From: Lentibacter sp.
GTDB taxonomy: Bacteria; Pseudomonadota; Alphaproteobacteria; Rhodobacterales; Rhodobacteraceae
DNA: 48,232 nt
Reading direction: 5' to 3'
Assembly: GCA_016744435.1 (NCBI GenBank)
Contig: JADGEJ010000027.1
Coordinates: 1 to 48,232, forward strand
This document shows positions 25,523 through 33,522 of the stretch, piece by piece. A program made the position numbers and the translations under genes. The number at the start of each line of letters is the position of its first letter. Within the stretch, counting starts at the first letter, position 1. The notes beneath the pieces were generated by a model that worked only from the letters and a program-made list of their open reading frames with translations, did no database searches and was not told the origin of the DNA.

Positions 25523-25683
25523 TGCTTTCTGCTCTGGGGCTCAACCTGCACCGCGACTAAGACGACAATTTGGCACAACTTGGGTACATCAAGGCAAACC
25601 AGAGCCATATATGGCGGCAATATGGCAAGCCGGCTCATCGCGTGAACTATCGCTTGCGCCACATGGTAAAGCGTCGTATCAGC

Positions 25684-25741
25684 ACCCGTCCTTCTGCCGT
25701 AATATTGAACCGCGCAGCTCTCGTGGACGGGTCGCAGAAGG
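25684..25741 (+). promoter_or_regulatory. Structured leader of rpsF, possible pseudoknot or switch
   Basis: Two perfect 8-bp complements interlock in the leader. ACCCGTCC (25684-25691) pairs with GGACGGGT (25725-25732), and CCTTCTGC (25690-25697) pairs with GCAGAAGG (25734-25741). The order is A1-B1-A2-B2 and A1 and B1 share two bases, so the stems must form an H-type pseudoknot with trimming or exclude each other. The intervening loop has CCG trinucleotides, as in the S6:S18 autoregulatory leaders described in other bacteria. The structure ends 42 bases before the rpsF start codon. Autoregulation by S6:S18 is an inference. Confidence 0.6.
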
Positions 25742-25782
25742 TCAGGCCCTCCTATGAAATGCGTCTGAAAAAGGAAAAGATC

Positions 25783-26136
25783 ATGCCGCTCTATGAGCAT
25801 GTTTTTATCTCGCGTCAGGACTTGTCCAACACGCAAGCAGAAAGCCTCGTCGAACATTTTAGCGCAGTCATCACAGACAACGACGGCAAAGTCGTTGACA
25901 GTGAATACTGGGGCATCAAAACGATGGCTTACAAGATCAACAAAAACCGCAAGGGCCACTACGCCTTCCTGCGCACAGACGCACCAGCGGCTGCCGTTCA
26001 GGAAATGGAACGCCTGATGCGCCTGCACGAAGACGTGATGCGCGTACTCACCATCAAGGTTGACCAGCACGCTGAAGGCCTTTCAGTCCAAATGCAAAAA
26101 CGCGAAGAACGGTCTGAGCGCCGCGAACGCCGCTAA
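25783..26136 (+). CDS. rpsF: 30S ribosomal protein S6
   Basis: Ribosomal protein S6, 117 residues, binds S18 on the platform of the small subunit. The sequence opens MPLYEHVFISRQDLS and contains the typical YWGIKTMAYKINKNRKGHYA. The C-terminal tail is basic (QKREERSERRERR) and probably disordered. AAGGA precedes the ATG at 25783. The open frame runs far upstream, but that region is the structured leader. It is the first gene of rpsF-rpsR-rplI. Confidence 0.97.
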   Translation: MPLYEHVFISRQDLSNTQAESLVEHFSAVITDNDGKVVDSEYWGIKTMAYKINKNRKGHYAFLRTDAPAAAVQEMERLMRLHEDVMRVLTIKVDQHAEGLSVQMQKREERSERRERR

Positions 26137-26161
26137 TCACCTGAAGAAAGGACACTAAACC

Positions 26162-26389
26162 ATGGCTACAAAACCATTTTTCCGCCGTCGTAAGGTCTGC
26201 CCCTTCTCAGGGGATAACGCACCGAAGATCGACTATAAAGACACGAAACTTCTGCAGCGCTACATCTCTGAGCGTGGCAAAATCGTGCCATCACGTATCA
26301 CAGCAGTATCTGCCAAGAAGCAACGTGAGCTGGCCCGCGCCATCAAACGCGCCCGCTTCCTCGCGCTTCTGCCATACGCTGTTAAGTAA
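26162..26389 (+). CDS. rpsR: 30S ribosomal protein S18
   Basis: Ribosomal protein S18, 75 residues, normal length. It opens [20 protein letters not shown] and has the conserved stretch [22 protein letters not shown]. It lies 25 bases after rpsF with AAAGGA as ribosome binding site. S18 forms a dimer with S6 on the 30S platform. Confidence 0.97.
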   Translation: MATKPFFRRRKVCPFSGDNAPKIDYKDTKLLQRYISERGKIVPSRITAVSAKKQRELARAIKRARFLALLPYAVK

Positions 26390-26400
26390 GGAGACCAGAC

Positions 26401-27045
26401 ATGCAAGTTATCCTTCTTGAACGCGTCGCAAAGCTCGGCCAGATGGGCGATGTGGTTGATGTGAAGGCGGGTTACGCCCGTAACTTCCTTCTGCCACAGA
26501 AGAAAGCTCTGACGGCGTCACAAGCCAACATTGCCAACTTCGAAGCGCAAAAAGCGCAGCTTGAAGCCAACAACCTCGAAACCAAAAAAGAAGCTGAAGA
26601 CATGGCCGGCCGCCTCGATGGCCAGCAGTTCATCGTGATTCGCCAAGCTTCTGATGCAGGTTCGCTTTACGGCTCAGTTACACCACGTGACGCCGCCGAA
26701 GCCGCGACCGAAGCTGGTTTCACAGTTGACCGCAAGCAAGTTTCTGTTGAAGCACCTATCAAAGAACTGGGTGTTCACAACATGATCGTGACGCTGCACC
26801 CAGAAGTTTCTGCGACGATCGAAATCAACGTGGCCCGCTCGACTGAAGAAGCCGAGCTGCAAGCCTCAGGGAAATCGATCCAAGAGCTCGAAGCCGAAGC
26901 GGAAGCCGAAGCAGAGTTTGAAATCGCGGAACTGTTCGACGATCTCGGCGCAGCCGCCTCTGACGACGACGATCTGGCCGAGACGGCCGGTGTTGACGCT
27001 GCCGAAGGCGAAGCTGAAGCAGAAGACGCTGGCGAAAAAGCCTAA
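26401..27045 (+). CDS. rplI: 50S ribosomal protein L9 with long acidic tail
   Basis: Ribosomal protein L9, 214 residues against about 150 in most bacteria. The N-terminal rRNA-binding domain ([30 protein letters not shown]), the connecting helix and the C-terminal domain ([32 protein letters not shown]) are complete by about residue 148. The remaining 65 or so residues are an Ala/Glu/Asp-rich extension with a run of four Asp near its end. Such tails occur in Rhodobacteraceae L9; their role is unknown. It lies 11 bases after rpsR and is the last gene of the operon. Confidence 0.96.
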   Translation: MQVILLERVAKLGQMGDVVDVKAGYARNFLLPQKKALTASQANIANFEAQKAQLEANNLETKKEAEDMAGRLDGQQFIVIRQASDAGSLYGSVTPRDAAEAATEAGFTVDRKQVSVEAPIKELGVHNMIVTLHPEVSATIEINVARSTEEAELQASGKSIQELEAEAEAEAEFEIAELFDDLGAAASDDDDLAETAGVDAAEGEAEAEDAGEKA

Positions 27046-27067
27046 GCGCCCTTCAAACCTAACAAGA

Positions 27068-27103
27068 AAGCCGCGCAAGCCAGTCTTGCGCGGCTTTTTT
27101 TTT
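27068..27103 (+). terminator. Terminator of rpsF-rpsR-rplI
   Basis: AAGCCGCGCAAG and CTTGCGCGGCTT form a perfect 12-bp stem around CCAGT, followed by a run of nine T, 22 bases past the rplI stop. This is the clearest intrinsic terminator in the window. Confidence 0.95.
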
Positions 27104-27153
27104 GCTTACAAGCAAGCGGCCTGCTCTGCGCACAAACCCCTTGCCCCTTCTCT

Positions 27154-27537
27154 CTAAACCGGAGCGTGGCAAACGGCTTCGACGTTGTTACCATCGGCGT
27201 CATGTACAAAAGCGCCATAGTAGTTTTCATGATAGTGCGGCCTTGGGCCAGGAGCGCCGTTGTCGGTGCCACCGGCCGCCAGAGCCGCGGCATAAAAGCC
27301 GTCAACCTCGGCATGTGACTTCGCCGTAAATGCAACATGCACCGGCGGCTTCTGGGCCTCGGCTTCCGTTATCCAAAATTGCGGCCGCTCCTGCCCATAG
27401 CCAGCAACCTTGACGCCGCCCGTATGCTCAGGCGACACGACAAACAGCATACTGGCCCCGAGTGGCTCTAAGGCTTTATCATAAAACGCCTTAGCCGCGT
27501 CAAAGTCAGTCACAGTAATCCCCAGATGATCAATCAT
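27154..27537 (-). CDS. VOC-fold (glyoxalase/dioxygenase-like) protein
   Basis: A 127-residue vicinal-oxygen-chelate protein with two beta-alpha-beta-beta-beta modules. Candidate metal ligands are His4 in MIDHLGITVTD, the His in PPVHVAFTA, and the Glu in GNNVEAVCH near the C terminus. PRPHYHENYYGAFVHDADGN is the typical final strand pair of this subgroup. Members include glyoxalases, extradiol dioxygenases and resistance proteins, and this one cannot be assigned a substrate. It stands alone, convergent with the rplI operon. Confidence 0.88.
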   Translation of the reverse strand: MIDHLGITVTDFDAAKAFYDKALEPLGASMLFVVSPEHTGGVKVAGYGQERPQFWITEAEAQKPPVHVAFTAKSHAEVDGFYAAALAAGGTDNGAPGPRPHYHENYYGAFVHDADGNNVEAVCHAPV

Positions 27538-27637
27538 ATGGCTCAGTCCTTTCTCAGTTGACTGACCATATCATAAAAAAACCTACTGACAGTTCTTGTC
27601 AGCAGAAGGCGGCCCCAAAAGGAGCGGCCCTCGCTAT

Positions 27638-27847
27638 TCAGTCACTCTCCTCAAAGCTCAGGATGTCTCCCGGCTGGCACTCAAGCGCCTCACAAATCTT
27701 ATCAAGCGTCTCAAAGCGCACGCCTTTGACTTTGCCTGATTTCAACAGCGAGACATTCTGCACCGTGATGCCGACACGCTCGGCCAGCTCTTTCGAGCGC
27801 ATTTTGCGCTTCGCCAGCATCACATCCAATGTCACCACGATTGCCAT
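27638..27847 (-). CDS. Small XRE-family regulator (YozG-like)
   Basis: A 69-residue Cro/CI-type DNA-binding protein: MLAKRKMRSKELAERVGIT, then VQNVSLLKSGKVKGVRFETL and KICEALECQPGDILSFE. It is the typical partner of DUF2975 membrane proteins, and here the DUF2975 gene lies 21 bases upstream in the same transcript. AAGGTG is the ribosome binding site. It likely represses its own promoter. This is the second membrane protein/XRE pair in the window. Confidence 0.9.
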   Translation of the reverse strand: MAIVVTLDVMLAKRKMRSKELAERVGITVQNVSLLKSGKVKGVRFETLDKICEALECQPGDILSFEESD

Positions 27848-27868
27848 TCTCTCACCTTCCCCGCTGCC

Positions 27869-28426
27869 CTAGACAAACGCCTTGTTCTCATCTGCGATAC
27901 GCACAGCTTCTACCATGATGTGTCCCACAATCAGCAGCAAGAGGCCAATGATCACAGCATAAACATCGCTGTCTCCAACCGACACGCGCACGATCCGATG
28001 GCCCGCAGGGTTGGCCAAAGACAACACCATCACAGCCAGCGTGTTTGACACGATAGAAACTGGCACAATGGCGAGCAGCAGGCCGCCGATCCTGCGCAGG
28101 CGTTTGCCCACATCAAGTGTGAAAACGCCCTCACCACGCACACCGCGAAACAGCTTGTAACTGACAACAAGCATGAGCATCCCGACAAGGTCAGAGGCGA
28201 AATAGAGCAAAGCCGCGACAAGAAGGTGCCAACTTGCAGCTCCCTTCCCAATTCTTTCAAGCTCAAACTCCTGGCGTAAAATCTCGCGCGCATTCTCGGG
28301 TGCTTCCAACAAGTCAAGCGCGGCAAGGCACATTGCAAAGGCAAACAACCCCGCGCCAAGCAGAACAGCCACCTGCCCCAATCTCGCGAGTTTCCGAACC
28401 TTCTCTGATACGACTACGTCTTCCAT
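27869..28426 (-). CDS. DUF2975 membrane protein
   Basis: A 185-residue protein with about four membrane segments (roughly 16-36, 66-88, 110-133 and 155-172). SYKLFRGVRGEGVFTLDVGKRLRRIG between segments two and three is the conserved cytoplasmic stretch of the DUF2975 family (usual form 'xxG.iFt.en.k.Lr.ig'). Proteins of this family are nearly always encoded with a YozG-like XRE regulator, as here, and are of unknown function. GAGGG precedes the ATG at 28426. The upstream A/T-rich gap holds an inverted repeat that could be the operator. Confidence 0.85.
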   Translation of the reverse strand: MEDVVVSEKVRKLARLGQVAVLLGAGLFAFAMCLAALDLLEAPENAREILRQEFELERIGKGAASWHLLVAALLYFASDLVGMLMLVVSYKLFRGVRGEGVFTLDVGKRLRRIGGLLLAIVPVSIVSNTLAVMVLSLANPAGHRIVRVSVGDSDVYAVIIGLLLLIVGHIMVEAVRIADENKAFV

Positions 28427-28455
28427 GTCACCCTCATGTTAAATTAATATATTGC

Positions 28456-28480
28456 TTAATTATCGTTTTACAATAATTAA
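28456..28480. promoter_or_regulatory. A/T-rich dyad before the DUF2975-XRE operon
   Basis: TTAATTAT (28456-28463) and ATAATTAA (28473-28480) form a perfect dyad around nine bases in the gap between the divergent DUF2975 and outer-membrane protein genes. It is a candidate operator for the XRE protein and lies 30-54 bases upstream of the DUF2975 start. Confidence 0.4.
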
Positions 28481-28531
28481 TGCAAGTACGGCGATTCGTC
28501 TTTTCGTCATAAAATCAAAATGAGGTATACC

Positions 28532-29140
28532 ATGAACCATCGAGCACTTCTTCTTTCAATTGCCGCGCTCGCGGCCTCCTTTTCACCTGCCGTTGCAGAC
28601 ACGGACTGGGAGGGGTTCTATGCGGGCCTCTCGCTTGACGGCAGCAAAACCAAGGCCAGCGCAGGCGGCGCGGCGGGCCATGGCTACAACTCTAAAGAAG
28701 CAAGCTTAGGCCTCTATCTGGGTAAAAACTATGTCACCCGAAGTGGGCTTGTTTGGGGCCCCGAGCTTTCGCTCAAGGCGCTTGGCAACTCAGGCACTGC
28801 AACTGGCGCAGGGCTGGGCACGACAGATTTTAAAGGCAGTTTCGTCGCCACCCCCAAGATCAGAGCTGGTTTTGCACGCGGCAAAGCCTTGTTTTATGGC
28901 ACAATCGGGCTTGGCATAACCGACGCAGGTGTCGTGCCAGCGGGCACCTCGGACAAAGACTTCCACATCGGCACGGTCTACGGGCTTGGCGCCGAGTTTG
29001 ACATTGGCAATGGCTGGGCAACCCGCGTTGAAGCCACTGTTTTTGATCTGGGCAGCCCTGACAAAAACTACTCAGGCACAACTGCAGCCATGGGATACAA
29101 GTCAAAAACACTCACCCTTGGCCTCAGCAGGAAGTTCTGA
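28532..29140 (+). CDS. Outer-membrane beta-barrel protein
   Basis: A 202-residue exported protein. The signal peptide is MNHRALLLSIAALAASFSPA with a likely cut after AVA, leaving DTDWEGFYAGLSLDG, the classic start of small eight-strand OmpA/Opacity-type barrels. Alternating polar and hydrophobic strands follow (LGLYLGKNYVT, RAGFARGKALFYGTIGLG, ATRVEATVFDLG), and the last residue is Phe as expected for BAM targeting. I chose the ATG at 28532 with GAGG in front; another ATG lies 12 bases upstream. The stop is directly followed by the start of a lipoprotein gene, so the two form an operon. Ligand or role unknown. Confidence 0.85.
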   Translation: MNHRALLLSIAALAASFSPAVADTDWEGFYAGLSLDGSKTKASAGGAAGHGYNSKEASLGLYLGKNYVTRSGLVWGPELSLKALGNSGTATGAGLGTTDFKGSFVATPKIRAGFARGKALFYGTIGLGITDAGVVPAGTSDKDFHIGTVYGLGAEFDIGNGWATRVEATVFDLGSPDKNYSGTTAAMGYKSKTLTLGLSRKF

Positions 29141-29704
29141 ATGCGCAGTCTTGCTCTTATCCTGTCGGCTCTGGTCTGGCTTAGCGGGTGCGACATGCCC
29201 TCGCTAAGTGCCATAGCGGCGCTTCACAAAGTTGATCCGATGACAACTGATCCAGCAGCGCTTAGGCTTGCTGTGTTTCACCCTAGCTATGTCTCGGTTG
29301 ATCCAAGTGGGCTGTCCTTCACTGGCACGCTTAAAGCCACGGAAAGCCAGCCTGAAGACAGCTTCAGCTTTCACATGATCCCCGCCAAACGTGGCCCTGC
29401 GGAAACCCGGCTTGAAAGTCACGTGCCTGAGGGAGATGTTTTGACTGTCTTTCGCATCGCCCCCGACAGGCTGAATGCCTTTCGGGCGTTTCGCGAGACG
29501 TCAGAGGGTGGCGCGCGGCATGGCTCCCTTTCCGTCAACGTGACGCCTTGTCTCTCTACAGGTGCTGTGCCCGAAGACCTGTTCATCAGCGTGCATATCC
29601 TCACCGCCGAGCTCACGGACTATGCAGAACTTGTTGGTCGCACTGATGTTGCCAAGCAACTTACGCCAGAACAGGTCTCGCAGGCGTTCGTCACTTGTGA
29701 GTGA
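29141..29704 (+). CDS. Predicted lipoprotein, function unknown
   Basis: A 187-residue protein with a lipoprotein signal peptide: MRSLALILSALVWLSGC, where Cys17 is the lipidated residue after LSG. The mature part is mixed alpha/beta with two further cysteines (TPCLS and the C-terminal VTCE) that could form a disulfide. No named domain is recognised. It begins at the base after the stop of the barrel protein and overlaps the open frame of the following PLP enzyme. It may be a periplasmic partner of the barrel, which is inference from gene order only. Confidence 0.75.
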   Translation: MRSLALILSALVWLSGCDMPSLSAIAALHKVDPMTTDPAALRLAVFHPSYVSVDPSGLSFTGTLKATESQPEDSFSFHMIPAKRGPAETRLESHVPEGDVLTVFRIAPDRLNAFRAFRETSEGGARHGSLSVNVTPCLSTGAVPEDLFISVHILTAELTDYAELVGRTDVAKQLTPEQVSQAFVTCE

Positions 29705-29751
29705 CGCCTCGCGCAGCCTATAGTCTCTCCAGTTTAGCTGGGGAGGCTTTG

Positions 29752-30834
29752 GTGCCCAATTCTGCCATATCCGCGCGCATGCTCGCAATGCTGCACACCC
29801 GCACCGACGCGCTAAGCGCGGGCGATCCTGTTCCAGAGCCCTTGGTGATGACATCTGCCTTTGCGCTGCCTCATAACCCCAAACCAAACCGCACCTATGC
29901 ACGCTTCTCCAACCCAACAGTTGAGGCCACAGAGGCGCGCATCGCGGCCCTTGAAGACGCTCCAAGCCTGCTGTTTCCGTCAGGCATGGGGGCTTACAGC
30001 GCAGCCCTTACCGCCCTGCTCAAGCAAGGCGACACAGTGCTGATGCTGTCTGACGGCTACTACGCTGCGCGCAACCTTGTGAGTGACATCATGGCACCCT
30101 TCGGTGTGACGCTAGAGGCTTGCCCTGCTGCCGAGATCCTCACACATCCGCTTGACGGCATCGCGCTGGTGGTTGTCGAAACTCCCTCCAACCCTGGCCT
30201 CGATGTGATTGATATCAAGGCCTTATCCGCCCGTTGCCACGCCGTTGGCGCCAAGCTTGCGGTTGACAACACCGTCTGCACACCGCTCCTGCAACAGCCG
30301 CTTGACCAAGGCGCTGACGTTGTGATCGTTTCCGACACCAAGGCCATGGCGGGCCACACTGACGTGCTCATGGGCCATGTTGCCAGCCGTGATCCCGCCT
30401 TCATGGAGCGGCTCCTAACGGTGCGCAACCTGACAGGCAACATCCCTGCTCCGCATGATGCATGGCTGCTCTTGCGCGGACTTGAAACGCTTGATGTGCG
30501 CCTAGAGCGCATGTGCGCCAATGCCCGCGCAGCGCTCCCCACCTTGCAGGCGAGCCGGCACATCAGCGCGGTTGTCTATCCTGCGCCGCATGCACAGTGC
30601 TCCGACCAAGGCTTTCTCGTCGGCGCAACCTTTACAGACGCTCAAACCGCTGACCGTTTCCTTGCCAAAGCGGGCTTTGCGGCCATGACTAGCTTCGGCG
30701 GGCTGCATTCGTCTGGTGACAGACGCGCCCGCTGGGGCGACGCCGTGCCAGAGGGCTTCTTGCGCCTCAGCTTTGGGGTTGAGCCGACGGCAGCCCTTAC
30801 TGCCGCGATCACGCGGGCGCTGGCCGAGCTTTGA
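29752..30834 (+). CDS. PLP-dependent cystathionine gamma-synthase/lyase family enzyme
   Basis: About 360 residues of the Cys/Met-metabolism PLP family, which carries out gamma- or beta-eliminations and replacements on sulfur amino acids. The cofactor lysine is in VSDTKAMAGHTDVLMGHV. RFSNPTVEATE near the N terminus and FPSGMGAYSAALTALL hold phosphate-binding residues, and VVVETPSNPGLDVID carries the family ETPSNP motif. The sequence cannot distinguish MetB, MetC or gamma-lyase activity. I chose the GTG at 29752 with GGGGAGG in front; a GTG at 29701 that overlaps the lipoprotein stop is the alternative (377 residues). Confidence 0.88.
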   Translation: MPNSAISARMLAMLHTRTDALSAGDPVPEPLVMTSAFALPHNPKPNRTYARFSNPTVEATEARIAALEDAPSLLFPSGMGAYSAALTALLKQGDTVLMLSDGYYAARNLVSDIMAPFGVTLEACPAAEILTHPLDGIALVVVETPSNPGLDVIDIKALSARCHAVGAKLAVDNTVCTPLLQQPLDQGADVVIVSDTKAMAGHTDVLMGHVASRDPAFMERLLTVRNLTGNIPAPHDAWLLLRGLETLDVRLERMCANARAALPTLQASRHISAVVYPAPHAQCSDQGFLVGATFTDAQTADRFLAKAGFAAMTSFGGLHSSGDRRARWGDAVPEGFLRLSFGVEPTAALTAAITRALAEL

Positions 30835-30979
30835 CATCAGCGTGAAAATGCCCAAGTTTGATAGGCCACTCAAGCTTGCTACTGGCGCTGAGCTCATTAC
30901 CATATGCTCGTGGATATTACGACGAAGCCAAAAGGCGCGGCATGCAGGTTGAAACCGGCCTGCGCCCCGCCTGAACGCA

Positions 30980-31008
30980 AAAGGCCGCCCCAATGCGGAG
31001 CGGCCTTT
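30980..31008. terminator. Bidirectional terminator between the PLP enzyme gene and tig
   Basis: AAAGGCCGC (30980-30988) and GCGGCCTTT (31000-31008) pair perfectly around 11 bases. It lies 24 bases past the tig stop on the minus strand and about 145 bases past the PLP enzyme stop on the plus strand. Confidence 0.8.
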
Positions 31009-31031
31009 CGTGTTTCCTAAGCTTAGGAAGT

Positions 31032-32366
31032 TTACTCGTCTTCGAGCGCTTCAACCGCTTTTTGCAAATCGTCTTTGTTGACTTCTTTGTCTGTCACAGC
31101 GGCCTTCTCGAAGGCTTGATCAACAACTTTGTCTTCAAACAAAGGCGCGCGAAGCTGCTGCTGCATCTGCTGGTTTTGCTGAACAAACTCAAAGAACTGG
31201 CGCTCTTGGCCAGGGTACTGGCGCGCTTGGTTCATAATCGCTTGGGTCATTTCGGCGTCAGTCACTTCGATCTCTGACTTCTGGCCCATTTCGGCGAGCA
31301 GAAGGCCCAGACGCACGCGGCGCTCGGCGAGCGTTGTGTGCTCGTCAGTTGTTTCGATCGTCGGGTGATCGTGGCCTTCAACCTCAGGGTTTTCTTCGTG
31401 CCACAGCTGGTGCGCGATCTGGCCTGCTTCGGCCTCAACAAGTGATGGCGGCAAGTCAAAAGAAACCTGCTTATCAAGCGCGTCGAGCAGACCACGCTTC
31501 ATAACGGCGCGCGCGGCACCGGCATATTCGGCTTCGAGGCGTTCGGCGATCTGGCCTTTGAGGCCAGCAAGATCTTCTGCGCCAAACTTGGTTGCCAGCT
31601 CGTCGTTAAGCTCAGCAGCCTTAGGCTCTTTAACGTCTTTGATCTTGCACTCAAATACAGCCGCTTTGCCTGCGAGGGCTTCGGCTTGGTACTCATCAGG
31701 GAAGCTCACTTCGACGTTCTTCTCGTCGCCAGCTTTTACGCCAACAAGCTGCTCTTCAAAGCCCGGGATGAAGCTGTTTGACCCCAGAACCAGCGGGTAA
31801 TCTTCTGCTGCGCCGCCCTCAAAGGCTTCGCCGTCGACTTTACCGAGGAAGTCGATGACAACCTGGTCGCCGTCTTTGGCTTTTGAGCCCGCCTTACGCG
31901 CTTCAAAGTCTTGCGCTGTTTCCGCGAGTGACTTCAGGGCTTCGTCGATCTCGTCGTCGCCGGCTTTTACAACCATGCGCTCAAGTTTGATCGCTGAAAA
32001 GTCAACTTCAGGAATTTCTGGAAGCGCTTCGTAAGACATATCGACTTTGACGTCGTCGCCCTCTTTCCACTTGTCGCCGTCAACCATTTCGACTTTCGGC
32101 TGCATCGCTGGACGATCGCCTGACTTCTCAAAGTGGTCTGACATCGCACCGTCGATGGCTTCTTGCATGGCTTCGCCCATGATGCGCTCGCCGAACTGCT
32201 TTTTCAGCAATGCCATCGGAACCTTACCTTTGCGGAAACCTTTCATCTCCACTTCAGGCTGTGCTTCTACAAGCTTCTCGTTCACTTTCGTGTCGAGCTC
32301 AGCAGCTGTCAGCGTGATGTTATAGGCGCGCTTGAGGCCTTCGTTCAGTGTCTCGGTGACTTGCAT
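31032..32366 (-). CDS. tig: Trigger factor chaperone
   Basis: Trigger factor, 444 residues, is the ribosome-bound chaperone and prolyl isomerase that meets nascent chains at the exit tunnel. The N-terminal ribosome-binding domain has the signature loop GFRKGKVP at about 43-50. The FKBP-type isomerase domain spans about 150-245 ([22 protein letters not shown], then [18 protein letters not shown]). The helical C-terminal domain ends in a Gln-rich stretch ([11 protein letters not shown]) and an acidic tail. AAGGAT supports the start. It is a single gene followed by a strong terminator. Confidence 0.97.
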   Translation of the reverse strand: MQVTETLNEGLKRAYNITLTAAELDTKVNEKLVEAQPEVEMKGFRKGKVPMALLKKQFGERIMGEAMQEAIDGAMSDHFEKSGDRPAMQPKVEMVDGDKWKEGDDVKVDMSYEALPEIPEVDFSAIKLERMVVKAGDDEIDEALKSLAETAQDFEARKAGSKAKDGDQVVIDFLGKVDGEAFEGGAAEDYPLVLGSNSFIPGFEEQLVGVKAGDEKNVEVSFPDEYQAEALAGKAAVFECKIKDVKEPKAAELNDELATKFGAEDLAGLKGQIAERLEAEYAGAARAVMKRGLLDALDKQVSFDLPPSLVEAEAGQIAHQLWHEENPEVEGHDHPTIETTDEHTTLAERRVRLGLLLAEMGQKSEIEVTDAEMTQAIMNQARQYPGQERQFFEFVQQNQQMQQQLRAPLFEDKVVDQAFEKAAVTDKEVNKDDLQKAVEALEDE

Positions 32367-32598
32367 GATGTCATCCTTTTATATCGGCATTGCGTCAGGG
32401 TCCGGTGCTTGTCACACCAGTTAAATCAAGCGCCCTTCTAGGGTTCACAAGCTCACTATGCAAGGGGGGATCGGCCTTATCGTGAGGGTTTTGCGCAGAT
32501 TTGCGAGAACTCAAGAACTTGAGGGTGGATTGGCCGTTTTTGAAAGGAAATATCGGCGCTGCCACACGACAGCTCGGTCCCCTGCGGGGAGCGCGGTT

Positions 32599-32662
32599 GG
32601 GGGCTTTGCCCCCTCTTGGCCAAGGCCAATTCACCCCCAGGATATTTCTGGAAAGAAAAAGG
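32599..32662 (+). repeat. Dispersed intergenic element, copy 1
   Basis: Element order on the plus strand: hairpin GGGGGC-TTT-GCCCCC (32599-32613), dyad TTGGCC-AA-GGCCAA (32616-32629), then CCCCCAGGATATTT-CT-GGAAAGAAAAAG. The same order of parts, with different dyad sequence or spacing, occurs at 44914-44981 and 38338-38445. It lies in the 332-base gap between tig and tRNA-Val, which otherwise holds nothing that I can call. The gap's other contents are the tig promoter region and the downstream flank of the tRNA. Confidence 0.7.
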
Positions 32663-32698
32663 GAGCCTAGGGTGCTTGAACGAGAGGAAAGGAGGGAA

Positions 32699-32774
<76 letters not shown>

Positions 32775-32915
32775 GTGCGGCGGTATTTAGCGAGAGCCGC
32801 TCCGCGTTGCAAGCGCGATTTTGGTGAAAATCGCAAATTCTGCAAAATTAACTGGCAGCACCAATCGCGGTGCGGGTTTGACAGGCTTCTACTTGCCAAC
32901 TTACCAACCGAAACA

Positions 32916-32937
32916 CGCGGCCCAGATGAAGGCCGCG
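32916..32937 (-). terminator. Hairpin after the HU-like gene
   Basis: CGCGGCC and GGCCGCG pair around CAGATGAA, 43 bases past the HU-like stop on the minus strand, followed by GTGTTTC. It is a probable terminator with a weak T tract. A further A/T-armed hairpin, GCGATTTT-GGTG-AAAATCGC, sits at 32815-32834 just upstream of the tRNA. Confidence 0.55.
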
Positions 32938-32979
32938 CGCACTTGTCATGACAGGAAACCGAGCATGACGGAAAGCTGT

Positions 32980-33522
32980 TTATTCGGCCGCGTCTTTAAC
33001 CATATCGGAGGCGTCATGTTCCGTGGCGCCGTATTCGGCAGCGTCTTTAGCGGCTTCGAGCTCTTTGATAACCATGTCTGACTGACGCAACCGCAGGTTA
33101 ATAACCCGCCCATTGGCCACCAGTTTGGTGCGCGCGATTTTGACTTTGCCAAGAGGCTTTAGGTTTAGCTCTTGGCCATCGCCGATGGCTTCACCCATGA
33201 TTTCCAGCACAGATTCGACAATAGGCTTCACGTCTTTGCGCTTGGCACCGGTGCGTTTTGCGACTTCATCGAGCAGCTGTTCTTTGCGCATTTCCGCAAT
33301 TCCGACGACAGGATCGCTAGATTGGACAACAACAGGCTCAACCTTCGCGGCTTCGGTAGCAGCGCTAGGTGCTGCCAAAGGGGCCGTAGGCTTAGCCACC
33401 ATAGGAGCCGCTGACGCAGTCGATTTTGCAGCCGTCGCAGTGGGCTTCTTTACAGCGGCCTTGCGCGCTGTAGTTGTTTTGCTGCTTGCTGCTGTTTTTG
33501 ATTTCGTAGTCGCTTTCGCCAT
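32980..33522 (-). CDS. HU-family DNA-binding protein with histone H1-like tail
   Basis: A 180-residue nucleoid protein, about twice the length of ordinary HU. The first 70 residues are a Lys/Ala/Thr/Pro-rich tail (AKATTKSKTAASSKTTTARK) like eukaryotic H1 or the lysine-rich tails of some bacterial HU proteins. The HU fold follows at about 85-165: VGIAEMRKEQLLDEVAKRTG, then VKPIVESVLEIMGEAIGDG and KPLGKVKIARTKLVANGRV. The C terminus is acidic (EYGATEHDASDMVKDAAE). GAGG supports the start at 33522; an in-frame start 45 bases upstream is less likely. The tail probably bridges or condenses DNA. Confidence 0.88.
   Translation of the reverse strand: MAKATTKSKTAASSKTTTARKAAVKKPTATAAKSTASAAPMVAKPTAPLAAPSAATEAAKVEPVVVQSSDPVVGIAEMRKEQLLDEVAKRTGAKRKDVKPIVESVLEIMGEAIGDGQELNLKPLGKVKIARTKLVANGRVINLRLRQSDMVIKELEAAKDAAEYGATEHDASDMVKDAAE

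Noticed and set aside
30841-30952. A 36-codon frame after the PLP enzyme gene (VKMPKFDRPLKLATGAELI)
   Set aside because: It reads somewhat like protein, but is very short and lacks a ribosome binding site; not enough to call a gene.
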